A stretch of 64,000 nt of DNA from positions 1 to 64,000 of the forward strand of contig RAYO01000024.1 in NCBI GenBank assembly GCA_003612335.1. The letters are read 5' to 3'. Shown one piece after another: positions 31,381 to 40,147 of this stretch. Position 1 is the stretch's first letter. Every line of letters starts with the position of its first letter. The position numbers and the translations under genes are program-made. The notes under the pieces are model-generated. The model made no database searches. It had not been told where the DNA came from and saw only the letters and a list, made by a program, of their open reading frames with translations. The stretch is from a bacterium 1xD42-67. GTDB lineage: Bacteria > Bacillota > Clostridia > Oscillospirales > Oscillospiraceae.

Positions 31381-32859
31381 TCAATCCACTGGAGGGACAG
31401 GCTCCCGCATGGGGGCCACCTTCTTCCGGTAGACCCGGAGGAGGAAGAGGATGGTGAGAGAGGTGGAGAACAGCTCTGCGAAGGGGAAGGCCCACCACAC
31501 AGCGTCCAGAGATCCGGTGCGGGAGAGGAGGTAGGCCACAGGGAGGAGGACCACCAGCTGCCGGACCACCGATACCGTCAGAGACAGCACCCCGTGGCCC
31601 AGGGCCTGGAACACGGAACCGCTGACGATGCAGAACCCGGCCAGCAGGAAGCTGCACGAGATGATCCTCAGGGCGGGGACGCCGATGGACAGCAGGTCGC
31701 CGGCGCCCTCTGCCGCCGGGAAGATACCGGGGAGGAGCTGAGCCAGTCCGGACCGGACGGCGGGGGCCCCCACGGCCAGCAGCGCCCCGGACAGGTCCAA
31801 CTGCTCGCGGAACAGACCGAGGAAGACGGCGGGGAAGATCTGGAAGAGCGCGAAGCCCAGGGCCATGATCCCCGAGGCGTAGCCGATGGCCAGCTTCACC
31901 GTCTTCACGATCCGGTCGGGCTTCCGGGCGCCGTAGTTATAGGCCACGATGGGCACCATGCCGTTGTTCAGGCCGAAGACGGGCATGAAGATGAAGGACT
32001 GGAGCTTGAAGTAGATCCCGAACACGGCGGTGGCGGTGGCGGTGAAGGCGATGAGGATCTGGTTCATGCCGAAGACCATCACCGACCCGATGGACTGCAT
32101 GACGATGGAGGGCAGGCCCACGCTGTAGATGCCCTTCACCACCTCTTTGCTGGGCCGCAGGCCCCGGAAGGACATGTGGATCTCTGGATTGTGGGTGAGG
32201 GAGAGCCACAGGCCCACCAGCCCGCCGATGATCTGGCCGGCCACGGTGGCCACGGCGGCCCCCGCCACCTTCAGCTCGGGGAAGCCGAAGAGGCCGAAGA
32301 TCAGGATGGGGTCCAGGACCAGGTTGACGATCGATCCCACCCCCTGGATCACCATGGCGTACACCGTCCGGCCGGTGGCCTGGACCAGCCGCTCGCAGGC
32401 CACTGACAGGAAGATGCCCACACTGGCCCCGCAGACGATGGTGAGATAGTCGGTGCCGTAGTCCACGATCCCGGGGATGTCGGTCTGGACCGTGTAATAC
32501 AGCCGGGCGCAGGTGAGGCCCAGAACGGTGAACACCAGACAGCTCAGTCCCTCCAGCAGCAGGCCGTTCATAGCGGTGCGGTCCGCCCGCGCCTGGTCCT
32601 TCTGGCCCAGGCTGCGGGAGAGCAGGGCGTTGATGCCCACGCCGGTGCCCACCGCCACCGCGATCATCAGGTTCTGCACCGGGAAGGCCAGGGACACCGC
32701 GTTCAGCGCATCTTCGCTGAGCTTGGCGACGAAATAGCTGTCTACCACATTATACAGTGCCTGGATCAGCATGGACAAGATCATGGGCACGGCCATGTTC
32801 AGCAGCAGCCTGTTCTCCGGCATGATCCCCATTTTATTCTCTTTCTTGGGAGATTCCAC
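31381..32859 (-). CDS. MATE-family efflux transporter (MepA-like), 492 aa
   Basis: Twelve hydrophobic segments in two halves. MATE markers are NMAVPMILSMLIQALYNVVDSYFVAKLS (in part: MLIQALYNVVDSYF), GINALLSRSLGQKDQ and NGMVPIVAYNYGARKP. GTG 32859 is the start: AAAGGAGGG lies 6 nt before it, and the next ATG is already inside the first conserved block. It has its own near-perfect promoter. Likely exports cationic drugs; second of three MATE genes here. Confidence 0.92.
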   Translation of the reverse strand: MESPKKENKMGIMPENRLLLNMAVPMILSMLIQALYNVVDSYFVAKLSEDALNAVSLAFPVQNLMIAVAVGTGVGINALLSRSLGQKDQARADRTAMNGLLLEGLSCLVFTVLGLTCARLYYTVQTDIPGIVDYGTDYLTIVCGASVGIFLSVACERLVQATGRTVYAMVIQGVGSIVNLVLDPILIFGLFGFPELKVAGAAVATVAGQIIGGLVGLWLSLTHNPEIHMSFRGLRPSKEVVKGIYSVGLPSIVMQSIGSVMVFGMNQILIAFTATATAVFGIYFKLQSFIFMPVFGLNNGMVPIVAYNYGARKPDRIVKTVKLAIGYASGIMALGFALFQIFPAVFLGLFREQLDLSGALLAVGAPAVRSGLAQLLPGIFPAAEGAGDLLSIGVPALRIISCSFLLAGFCIVSGSVFQALGHGVLSLTVSVVRQLVVLLPVAYLLSRTGSLDAVWWAFPFAELFSTSLTILFLLRVYRKKVAPMREPVPPVD

Positions 32860-32899
32860 TGGGATCCCTCCTTTTTCTTCTCTTTTCGTTCAGAGGACC

Positions 32900-32928
32900 A
32901 TTATAGAGGGATCGTATTTTTATGTCAA
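32900..32928 (-). promoter_or_regulatory. promoter of the minus-strand MATE gene
   Basis: TTGACA (32928-32923) and TATAAT (32905-32900), exactly 17 bp apart: full consensus. Confidence 0.88.
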
Positions 32929-32977
32929 TAGCCGTTTGATACAGATCCGGCAGGCCCGGTCCGGCCCTATCTCCGTC

Positions 32978-33006
32978 TTTACGAAATGTCCTGTTTGTGG
33001 TATACT
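32978..33006 (+). promoter_or_regulatory. promoter of the Nudix gene
   Basis: TTTACG (32978-32983), 17 bp, then TATACT (33001-33006) with an upstream TGG giving an extended -10. Confidence 0.72.
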
Positions 33007-33048
33007 ATCCCAGATCGGGAACATGATCTTGGAAAGGAGATGCATCCC

Positions 33049-33591
33049 ATGGACTTGAAGGAAGAGATGGTGAGCAGCCAGACGATCTTCGAGGGGAAGA
33101 TCATCAAGGTGACGCTGGACCAGGCCCGGCTGCCCGACGGCGCCCTGGCGGCCAGAGAGGTGGTCTACCACCCGGGCGGTGTGGCGGTGCTGGCCCTGGA
33201 CGAGGACCAGACCGTCTACCTGGTCAAGCAGTTCCGCTACCCCATCCAGCAGCTGCTGCTGGAGCTGCCTGCGGGCAAGCTGGACCACGGGGCGGAGGAG
33301 GACCGGCTCCTGGGGGCCCAGCGGGAGCTGAGCGAGGAGACGGGCCTGGAGGCGGCGGAGTGGACCTATCTGGGCTATACCTTGGCCTCTCCCGGCTTCT
33401 GTGACGAGGCCCTCCATATGTATCTGGCCCGGGGGCTGTCCCGGAAGGAACAGCACCTGGACGAGGACGAGTTTTTGGATGTGGTCACTATGCCCTTCAG
33501 CCAGCTGGTGGAGCAGGTGATGGACGGCACCATCACCGACGGCAAGACGGTGTCTGCCACGCTGAAGGTGAAGGTCCTGCTGGGCCTGTGA
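33049..33591 (+). CDS. nudF: Nudix hydrolase, ADP-ribose pyrophosphatase type, 180 aa
   Basis: Cleaves ADP-ribose or related nucleotide sugars. The Nudix helix region reads LPAGKLDHG...REL-x-EETGL (REUxEExGU), and the ADPRase-type VVYHPGGVAVLALDED and LVKQFRYPIQQLLLELPAG match NudF. ATG 33049 follows AAAGGAGA by a normal distance; ATG 33040 would be too close to it. It lies 48 nt before walR and may share its transcript. Confidence 0.92.
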   Translation: MDLKEEMVSSQTIFEGKIIKVTLDQARLPDGALAAREVVYHPGGVAVLALDEDQTVYLVKQFRYPIQQLLLELPAGKLDHGAEEDRLLGAQRELSEETGLEAAEWTYLGYTLASPGFCDEALHMYLARGLSRKEQHLDEDEFLDVVTMPFSQLVEQVMDGTITDGKTVSATLKVKVLLGL

Positions 33592-33639
33592 GCCCCCTGC
33601 CCAAGATGGGGCCGAAGTGATGAGGAATGGAGGTCACCT

Positions 33640-34341
33640 ATGGGAAAGACCATTTTGATCGTAGAGGATGAGCAGAGCATCGTGGATATCCTGTCCTTCA
33701 ACCTGATGAAGGAGGGGTATGACACTGTGGAGGCCCTGGACGGAGCCGCCGGCCTCCAACTGGCCCTGGAACAGGACCCGGACCTGGTGCTGCTGGACCT
33801 GATGCTCCCCGGGATGGACGGCTTCGAGGTGTGCGAGCGGATCCGGAAGGCCGGATCCTCGGTGCCCATCGTCATGCTCACCGCCCGTGAGGAGGAGGAC
33901 GACAAGGTCCGGGGCCTGGAGCTGGGCGCCGACGACTATATCACGAAGCCCTTCAAGAACCGGGAGCTGATCGCCCGGGTGAAGGCGAACATCCGCCGTG
34001 CGGACATGTCCGCCCCGCCCCCTCCCGCCTCTGCGGCGGAGGAGCCCCTGGGCGCCCGGATGGACGTGGACGAGGAGCGGGCCACCATCTTCAAAGACGG
34101 CGTCCCCCTGGACTTGACCCAGCGGGAGTACGATCTGATCCGCTTTTTGGCCTCCCGGCCGGGGAAGATCTTCTCTCGGGAGGCCCTGATGGAGCATGTT
34201 TGGAACTATGAGGGCTATGTGGGCGACGTGCGGGCGGTGGACGTGGCCATCCGCCGCCTGCGGGAGAAGATCGAGGACGACCCCGCCTCTCCCGCCTTCA
34301 TCAAGACCAAACGGGGGATGGGATACTACTTTGGAGAGTGA
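33640..34341 (+). CDS. walR: OmpR/PhoB-family response regulator, WalR-like, 233 aa
   Basis: Receiver domain residues ~1-118: acidic pocket ED (VEDEQS), phospho-acceptor Asp in LVLLDLMLPGMDG, conserved Thr (MLTAREE) and Lys (DDYITKPF). Winged helix ~140-233 with LDLTQREYDLIRFLASRPG and VRAVDVAIRRLREKI, like WalR/PhoP. Family OmpR/PhoB proteins bind 11 bp-spaced direct repeats. It is separated from its kinase gene by ~850 bp of accessory DNA, unlike the contiguous walRK of Bacillus. Cell-wall control is inferred from the kinase and downstream YycH/YycI-like genes. Confidence 0.88.
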   Translation: MGKTILIVEDEQSIVDILSFNLMKEGYDTVEALDGAAGLQLALEQDPDLVLLDLMLPGMDGFEVCERIRKAGSSVPIVMLTAREEEDDKVRGLELGADDYITKPFKNRELIARVKANIRRADMSAPPPPASAAEEPLGARMDVDEERATIFKDGVPLDLTQREYDLIRFLASRPGKIFSREALMEHVWNYEGYVGDVRAVDVAIRRLREKIEDDPASPAFIKTKRGMGYYFGE

Positions 34342-34396
34342 TCCACCGGCTCGCCCGCAGGCGGAAAGCCTCCTGATCCGCCTGGGGGCGGGGAGG

Positions 34397-34446
34397 CCCT
34401 CTCAGTCTGGCCTGCGGCCAGCCAGCTCCCCCAGAGGGGGAGCCAA
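34397..34446. repeat. right half of the dispersed palindromic repeat
   Basis: Matches the right half of the groESL element (7440-7489), with its own GC-rich palindrome and the CTCCCCC/GGGGGAG stem. It sits between walR and the small minus-strand gene. Confidence 0.7.
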
Positions 34447-34471
34447 GACGCAGACCTTACCGCATCCGCCC

Positions 34472-34523
34472 TTGCCTCCCCCTTTGGGGGAGGTGGCATC
34501 CGCGCAGCGGATGACGGAGAGGG
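34472..34523. repeat. left half of the dispersed palindromic repeat
   Basis: Matches the left half of the groESL element (about 7388-7440: TCCCCCTTTGGGGGAGGTGG then ACGGAG). The two halves lie in opposite order to the groESL copy, suggesting recombination between elements. Confidence 0.7.
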
Positions 34524-34559
34524 CAAAAGGAGCCTTATCCGCTGCGGCGGGGACGGGAG

Positions 34560-34823
34560 CTAGAAGGACAGCGAATGCATCAGCTCTTCCCGCAGGCCCA
34601 GACCGAGAGAGTAGTAAGCTCGGATCTCATAGGCGGAGCATTCTGCCAGGCGGGTACAGAGCTGGTCATAGAGCTCGTAGCCCAGGATGTTCTGGACCTG
34701 CGCTGCGGTCTCTTCATATCGCTGTGCTGATTCCTGATAGCCGGGGATGCTTTGACAGATCTGATCGGCGGCGCTGTGGATCTCATCGGAGTTCCAGAAC
34801 AGCTCTTTCAATAGGTCTTGCAT
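34560..34823 (-). CDS. small acidic protein of unknown function, 87 aa
   Basis: Alpha-helical, acidic, no membrane segment (MQDLLKELFWNSDEIHSAAD ... GLGLREELMHSLSF). CGAGGTGA precedes the ATG. A full-consensus promoter drives it, and operator-like repeats overlap that promoter next to a divergent HTH gene, so it looks like the regulated partner of that repressor. The pair lies inside the wal operon. Function not recognised; an antitoxin, anti-repressor or decoy are possibilities only. Confidence 0.65.
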   Translation of the reverse strand: MQDLLKELFWNSDEIHSAADQICQSIPGYQESAQRYEETAAQVQNILGYELYDQLCTRLAECSAYEIRAYYSLGLGLREELMHSLSF

Positions 34824-34843
34824 TTTGAGATCACCTCGTTTAA

Positions 34844-34889
34844 TCTCTTAAAGTGAGTGTATTATACACTCTCTTAAAGTGGCTGTCAA
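34844..34889. promoter_or_regulatory. promoter and operator between the small gene and the HTH gene
   Basis: On the minus strand TTGACA (34889-34884) and TATAAT (34866-34861) with a 17 bp spacer. Two copies of CACTTTAAGAGA (minus reading; plus 34844-34855 and 34870-34881) lie 26 bp apart, one in the spacer and one after the -10. A palindrome GAGTGTA-TTA-TACACTC (34855-34871) covers the -10 box. Confidence 0.75.
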
Positions 34890-34907
34890 GGCTCTGGAGG
34901 TATTATG

Positions 34908-35126
34908 ATGGCAAAATTTTGCGAACGAATCAGGGAATTGCGAATCGAGCGCGGACTGAAGCAACGGGAAATGGCAGAACAGTTTGGTTTGGCAGTGAAT
35001 TCCTATCAGGCTTATGAATACGCGACCCGATATCCGGAGTTCCCCGGCCTGATCGCCATCGCCGACTTTTTCGATGTCAGCCTGGACTATCTGGTGGGGC
35101 GGTCCGACGTGCGGGAGCGGCGGTGA
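34908..35126 (+). CDS. XRE-family HTH DNA-binding protein, 72 aa
   Basis: A single Cro/CI-type helix-turn-helix: MAKFCERIRELRIERGLKQR, EMAEQFGLAVNSYQAYEYATR, FPGLIAIADFFDVSLDYLVG. GGAGG ends at 34900, 7 nt before ATG 34908 (ATG 34905 is an alternative). Divergent from the 87 aa gene and most likely binds the repeats between them. It is on the same strand as walK and 66 nt before it, so it may be co-transcribed with the kinase. Confidence 0.88.
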   Translation: MAKFCERIRELRIERGLKQREMAEQFGLAVNSYQAYEYATRYPEFPGLIAIADFFDVSLDYLVGRSDVRERR

Positions 35127-35192
35127 CCCTCCGTCCCGCCCGCGGGCGAAAAACCAAAGCGGACTTTGTTCCGAGGAGAGGAGGTCCCGGCC

Positions 35193-36962
35193 ATGCTGCG
35201 CAGTCTGCGGATGAAGCTGGTGATGATCATGGTGCTGCTGATCCTGTCGCTGATGATGGTGGTGGGGGCGTTCCTGATCAACTCGGTGGCGGCGTTCTAT
35301 CTGAAGGATTTTTATGGCCAGATGGCGGACGTGTTCCAGGACCCTTTGCTCTACCACGACCTGACCACCCCGGCGGAGGAGCAGGAGAACGGGGCGGACC
35401 AGATGGCCCTGGTGCTGGATGCCTACGCCGGCGAGCTGGGCGTGGACGGCCGGAACCGCAAGCTGTATATCCTGGACAGCAGCGGCGCCTGTCTGATCTC
35501 CCCCGACGGGGAGGACCTGCGGTTGGAGTACAGCGAGAACCTGGTCCACGCCCTGAGCACCCGGCAGACCGGGGACGAGAGCGACCCGGCCCTGGACTAT
35601 ATGGACGTGGCCATCCCCATCGCCCGGGGCGGGACGGACTATGTGATCTATATCTTGGACAACAAGGCTACCTCTAACGACCTGACCAGTCAGATGTTCC
35701 TGCTGATCGTGGAGTCGCTGGTCTTCGGGCTGGTGATCTCCATCCTGCTGTCCATCCTGCTGTCCAAGACCATGGTCACGCCCATCCAGAAGCTGACCGA
35801 GGGGGCCATGCGGGTGGCGGAGCGGGACTTCTCCCGCAAGATCGAGGTGCTCTCCCAGGACGAGATCGGCGTGCTCACCGACACCTTCAACGACATGGCC
35901 GGACAGCTCCAGGACACCCTGCGCCAGGTGGAGAACGAACGCAACAAGCTGGACACTCTCTTCCTCCACATGACCGACGGGGTGGTGGCCTTCTCCCGGG
36001 CGGGACAGGTGATCCACTCCAACCCAGCTGCCGCCCGGATGCTGCGGCAGAAGATCGGGCCTGACACCACCTATGAGGCCCTCTTCCCCGACGGGGCGGC
36101 CCTGGAACAGGTCCTCTCCGCCGACGACCACCTGGAGGAGGAGCGCCAGGTCCGGGACAGCTTCCTCCAGCTGCTCATGGCCCCCTTCGACCGGGGCCGG
36201 GCGGGAGGGGGCGTGCTGGTGGTCCTTCACGATGTCACCGAGCAGCGGAAGAATGAGGAGCTGCGCCGGGAGTTCGTGGCCAACGTGTCCCACGAGCTGC
36301 GCACCCCCCTGACCAACATCCGTTCCTATGCCGAGACCCTCAACGACAGCGCCGGGGAGATCCCGCCGGCCATGGAGAAGAAGTTCCTGGGGGTCATCCT
36401 CAACGAGAGCGACCGGATGACCCATATCGTCCAGGACCTGCTCACCCTGTCCCGGTTCGACTCCCAGCGGGACGAGCTGAAGCTGGCCCGCTTCCCCTTT
36501 GGGGAGGCAGTAAAGGACATCTACAACGCCGTCTATATGGAGGCCCAGCGGCACAGCCATGTCCTGACCCTGGACCTGGAGCCGGACCTGCCCCAGATCC
36601 TGGCCGACCGGGAGAGGATCGTCCAAGTGATGATGAACATCGTGTCCAACTCCATCAAATATACCCCAGACGGGGGCCACATCGACATCTATGCCGGCCA
36701 GCGCCGGGGCCGGGTATGGATGATCGTGGACGACGACGGCATCGGGATCCCGGAGGAGGACCGCCCCCGGATCTTCGAGCGGTTCTACCGGGTGGACAAG
36801 GCCCGGTCCCGCCAGTCGGGGGGGACCGGCCTGGGGCTGTCCATCGCCAAGGAGATCGTAGACCGGCACCAGGGCCGGCTCACCCTTCTGGACAAGGAGG
36901 GCCCGGGCCTGGCCGTCCGGCTGGAGCTGGAGATCGAGGGACCTGACGATGGGAAGGGATAA
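35193..36962 (+). CDS. walK: sensor histidine kinase, WalK-like, 589 aa
   Basis: Domains in order: TM1 (residues ~9-31), extracellular sensing region to ~160, TM2 (~167-190), HAMP (TPIQKLTEGAMRVAERDFSR), a PAS domain (~255-345), HisKA with phosphorylated His in NVSHELRTPLTNIRS, and HATPase_c (NIVSNSIKYTPDGG, DDGIGIPEEDRPRIFERFYR, GGTGLGLSIAKEI). This layout fits WalK/VicK. ATG 35193 is used because GAGAGGAGG is 8 nt upstream; an in-frame start at 35166 is not. Expected to control cell-wall turnover genes. Confidence 0.9.
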   Translation: MLRSLRMKLVMIMVLLILSLMMVVGAFLINSVAAFYLKDFYGQMADVFQDPLLYHDLTTPAEEQENGADQMALVLDAYAGELGVDGRNRKLYILDSSGACLISPDGEDLRLEYSENLVHALSTRQTGDESDPALDYMDVAIPIARGGTDYVIYILDNKATSNDLTSQMFLLIVESLVFGLVISILLSILLSKTMVTPIQKLTEGAMRVAERDFSRKIEVLSQDEIGVLTDTFNDMAGQLQDTLRQVENERNKLDTLFLHMTDGVVAFSRAGQVIHSNPAAARMLRQKIGPDTTYEALFPDGAALEQVLSADDHLEEERQVRDSFLQLLMAPFDRGRAGGGVLVVLHDVTEQRKNEELRREFVANVSHELRTPLTNIRSYAETLNDSAGEIPPAMEKKFLGVILNESDRMTHIVQDLLTLSRFDSQRDELKLARFPFGEAVKDIYNAVYMEAQRHSHVLTLDLEPDLPQILADRERIVQVMMNIVSNSIKYTPDGGHIDIYAGQRRGRVWMIVDDDGIGIPEEDRPRIFERFYRVDKARSRQSGGTGLGLSIAKEIVDRHQGRLTLLDKEGPGLAVRLELEIEGPDDGKG

Positions 36963-38316
36963 AAAAGTGCGGGCGGTGGAGCTGGGGAAGGACGTGCTGA
37001 TCCTGCTCCTCACCGCCTTGGGGGCATGGCTCCTCCTCCAGACCCCGCTGGCCGCCCCCCTCCACAGTCTGCTGAGGGAGGAGGGCCGTCAGACTGCCTC
37101 GGGACAGGCCCAGGGGGTGGACCGGGTGGAGGGCGCTCTGCCCCTGACGATGGTGGTCGGCCTGCCCGCTCCCTCCGGCCTGCCGGAGGGGATGGGCGGG
37201 CCTGAGGGGACCGAGGGGATGCGCTGTGCCGTCCAATACGATCAGGAGGGCTGTCAGGTCCTGTTCCAGCAGGTGGCCGGCCCCCTGGCCGAGGCCCTGT
37301 CCAACGCCGGACAGCCAGAGCCGGTGAGCCGAGCCGCCTGGGAGGCGGCCCTCACCGGGATGACCAGTGTGTATATGGACTTCCAGGGGGAAATCCCCCT
37401 GCCCGTCCTGGTGGGCTGGCTGACCGGGGAGCCCACCCAGCTCACCGCCACGGTCCGGCGGCTGGTCCTCACCGTCCAGGACGGCTGGACAGCACTGTAT
37501 TACCAGGACGCGGACAGCGGGGAGTGCTTCCGGTGCCGGACCACGGCGGCCAGCTCCTCCACGCTGAAGGAGATGCTGGCCGGACTGACCGGGAACGGGG
37601 CCTTCTACGCCTTCGAATCCGAGCTGTATGAGGGGCTGGACCCGGATACCCTCCTCCTCCCCGCAGCCCCGATCCCAACGGTATATACCGCCGCCGACCC
37701 AGTGAGCGGCGGTCAGGCGGCCCTGGAGGCCCTGGTCCAGGATCTGGGCTTCTCCCTCAACTCCACCAGCTTCTACTCCACCGACGAACAGGTGGCCCGC
37801 AGCGGGGACGACAGCGTCCGTCTGTCCGACCGGGGGGTGGCCCAATATCAGTATGAGGGGAGCGGGTCCGGCGGCCTCTTCCCCGTCTTGCGCCAGGGGG
37901 AGGCGGGCCCCCTCTTCGACAGCGTGGAGACCTGCCGCCAGGTGGCCTTGTCCGCCCTGGGCCCCCGGTGCGGCGAGGCCAGGCTCTACCTCATGTCGGT
38001 GACGGAGGAGGAGGGCGGCTGGGAGATCCAGTTCGGCTATAGCCTGGATGGGATCCCCGTCCTGCTGGACCAGGGCTGCGCTGCCCGCTTCCAGGTGAGG
38101 GAGGGGCAGATCGTCCAGTTCACTCTGTGCCTGCGCAGCTATACCGCCGCCGCTGGCTCCTCTCTGGTGCTGCCCCCCCGTCAGGCGGCGGCGGCGCTGG
38201 CCGCCCAGGGCCTGGAAGGGGAGGAGCTGCTGCTCACCTATGCCGACAGCGGCGGCGACGCAGTGTCAGTGTCCGCCGGCTGGTCGGCCCGGGATACCGG
38301 GAGAGGGGAGGGGTGA
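36949..38316 (+). CDS. YycH-like membrane-anchored regulator of the kinase, 455 aa
   Basis: One N-terminal membrane helix (residues ~15-31), then a large extracellular region. It overlaps the kinase stop by 14 nt, and is followed after 4 nt by a YycI-like gene, matching walK-yycH-yycI order. Sequence identity to Bacillus YycH cannot be judged by eye, so the name rests on order, topology and length. Probably modulates kinase activity from outside the membrane. Confidence 0.72.
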   Translation: MGRDKKVRAVELGKDVLILLLTALGAWLLLQTPLAAPLHSLLREEGRQTASGQAQGVDRVEGALPLTMVVGLPAPSGLPEGMGGPEGTEGMRCAVQYDQEGCQVLFQQVAGPLAEALSNAGQPEPVSRAAWEAALTGMTSVYMDFQGEIPLPVLVGWLTGEPTQLTATVRRLVLTVQDGWTALYYQDADSGECFRCRTTAASSSTLKEMLAGLTGNGAFYAFESELYEGLDPDTLLLPAAPIPTVYTAADPVSGGQAALEALVQDLGFSLNSTSFYSTDEQVARSGDDSVRLSDRGVAQYQYEGSGSGGLFPVLRQGEAGPLFDSVETCRQVALSALGPRCGEARLYLMSVTEEEGGWEIQFGYSLDGIPVLLDQGCAARFQVREGQIVQFTLCLRSYTAAAGSSLVLPPRQAAAALAAQGLEGEELLLTYADSGGDAVSVSAGWSARDTGRGEG

Positions 38317-38320
38317 AGCC

Positions 38321-39133
38321 GTGCCGTGGACCAAGCTGAAGAACATCATCCTGATCGTCCTGGCCGTCACGGATCTGTGCCTGCTGATCCTGGTGGGCAG
38401 TCAGACCGTCCAGAGCAACCGGCTGCGCAGCCGGGCCCGGGAGGATTCGATCCAGTTCCTCCGGAACCGTGGGGTGGAGGTGGACGAGCGGCTGATCCCT
38501 CAGTCCATCGACCTGCTCCCCCAGACGGCGGAGCGGGATCTGGAGGGAGAGGAGCGGGCCGCCGCCGCCCTGCTCCAGGGAGCGGTGACTGCCGAGTCCC
38601 GGGGGGGAGAGGTATATCGCTATCTCAATGACAACGGAGCCGTCCAGTTCCACAGTGACGGCACCTTCTCCGCCCAGCTGGATCCTGCCGCCTTCCCTTT
38701 GGGGGAGGACCGGGCAGCGGGCTGTCTGGCCCTGCTGGAGGGGATGGGCCTGGAAGGGACCATCCTGGAGGAGGGGGAGGAACTGCTCTTCCGCCAGACC
38801 TGGAAGGGGGCGCCTCTGTTCACCCAGCAGGTGGTCCTGGTGTGCCAGGGGGACGCTCTGGCCGGGATCGATCCCGGCAGGCTGCTGGTGGGCAGGCCCC
38901 AGGAGGACCCAGGCCGCCAGGCCATCTCGGTGTCCACTGCCCTGATCCAGCTCCTCAACGGCGTCAGCGCCCTGGGGGACGTGTGCAACCGGATCGACGC
39001 GATCCAGCCGGGCTATGTCACCGCCGTCTCACTGTCGGGCACCGCCGTCCTCACGCCGGTGTGGCGGGTCACCACCGGCACTGGTTCCTACCAGCTGGAC
39101 GCCGTCACCGGAGCGGTGAGCCGGGTGTCCTGA
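38321..39133 (+). CDS. YycI-like membrane-anchored protein, 270 aa
   Basis: One N-terminal helix (LKNIILIVLAVTDLCLLILVG, residues ~5-24, first part quoted) then an extracellular domain with two PepSY-like repeats, ending in a WRVTTGTGSYQLDAVTGAV strand typical of YycI/PepSY folds. The start is GTG 38321 after GGAGGGGTGAAGCC; an upstream frame is inside the previous gene. Adjacent to YycH-like and WalK genes, so likely part of the same sensor complex. Confidence 0.78.
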   Translation: MPWTKLKNIILIVLAVTDLCLLILVGSQTVQSNRLRSRAREDSIQFLRNRGVEVDERLIPQSIDLLPQTAERDLEGEERAAAALLQGAVTAESRGGEVYRYLNDNGAVQFHSDGTFSAQLDPAAFPLGEDRAAGCLALLEGMGLEGTILEEGEELLFRQTWKGAPLFTQQVVLVCQGDALAGIDPGRLLVGRPQEDPGRQAISVSTALIQLLNGVSALGDVCNRIDAIQPGYVTAVSLSGTAVLTPVWRVTTGTGSYQLDAVTGAVSRVS

Positions 39134-39160
39134 TCGGGAAAGGCGCCGCATAGAGTGTAC

Positions 39161-39183
39161 AGGGGCGGATATCGTCCGCCCCT
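39161..39183. repeat. palindrome AGGGGCGGA-TATCG-TCCGCCCCT
   Basis: 9 bp perfect arms, in the 132 nt space before murI. It shares the core GGGCGGATATC with copies at 27262 and 60583. A second GC-rich palindrome (GACGGAT/ATCCGTC) follows at ~39210-39230. Confidence 0.65.
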
Positions 39184-39265
39184 ATGGACCGGAAACGATC
39201 TTTGGGCGGACGGACGGATGGGATCCGTCCCTGTATCCGCGTATCCGCAATTTTGGAGGGACCCT

Positions 39266-40084
39266 ATGTCACATCCAAACAGCCCCGTCGGGATCCTGGA
39301 CTCGGGGATCGGGGGCTTCAGCGTGGTCAAACAGGTGCAGCGCCTGCTGCCGGAGGAGGAGCTGCTCTACTTCGGTGACGGGGCCCACATCCCCTATGGC
39401 AACCACCCAGAGGAGCGGATCGCCGCCCTGGCCCGGTATATGTTCCGCTTCATGGAGGAGCGGGAGGTGAAGGCCCTGCTGGTGGCCTGCAATACCATCT
39501 CCTGCCTTTTGGATCGGTGGGAGGACACAGCCGCCTGCCCCGTGTTCAGTGCCGTCCAGGCGGGGGCGGACGCGGTGTCCGGCCTGGAGGTGGACAAAGT
39601 GGGGGTCATCTCCACCGTCTTTACCCACCGGGCCGGGATCTATCCCCAAAAGATCCTGGCCCAGAGCCCTCGGAAGCTGGTGGTCCTCAGCTGCGGCTGT
39701 CCCGACCTGGCCCGGCTGGTGGAGCACAGCCTGGGGGATCCGGCGAGGATGGTCCGGGTGGAGGAGGAACTGCGCCGGGAGCTGGGCCCCATGGTCCTGG
39801 AGGACGAGGTGGACTGCTGTGTCCTGGGCTGCACCCACTATCCCCTGGTGGCGGACAGGATCCGCAGGCTGTATCCCGATCTGCTCCTCATCGACCCGGC
39901 GGAGGAGATGGCCCGGGCCCTGGAGGCCCATCTGGACCGGGAGGGGCTGCGGGCCGCCAGGGAGGGCCCCGGCTCTCTGACCGTGTACACCACCGGCGAT
40001 GTGGCCGAGTATGCCCTCCGGGCCCGGCAGGTGGGGCTGGAGCGGGTGGCCGGCGTGGAGCATTACCCGCCGATGGCACTGTAG
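39266..40084 (+). CDS. murI: glutamate racemase, 272 aa
   Basis: Supplies D-glutamate for peptidoglycan. Signatures are ILDSGIGGFSV at residues 10-20, catalytic Cys75 in VACNT and Cys189 in GCTHYP. TTGGAGGG precedes ATG 39266. It follows the WalRK cluster on the same strand, consistent with a cell-wall theme. Confidence 0.95.
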   Translation: MSHPNSPVGILDSGIGGFSVVKQVQRLLPEEELLYFGDGAHIPYGNHPEERIAALARYMFRFMEEREVKALLVACNTISCLLDRWEDTAACPVFSAVQAGADAVSGLEVDKVGVISTVFTHRAGIYPQKILAQSPRKLVVLSCGCPDLARLVEHSLGDPARMVRVEEELRRELGPMVLEDEVDCCVLGCTHYPLVADRIRRLYPDLLLIDPAEEMARALEAHLDREGLRAAREGPGSLTVYTTGDVAEYALRARQVGLERVAGVEHYPPMAL

Positions 40085-40147
40085 GACAGGCCGCGAAAGA
40101 CTGCCCGCCCAGGGGGCGGGCCCCACGAAAGAGAAATGAGGGACCCT

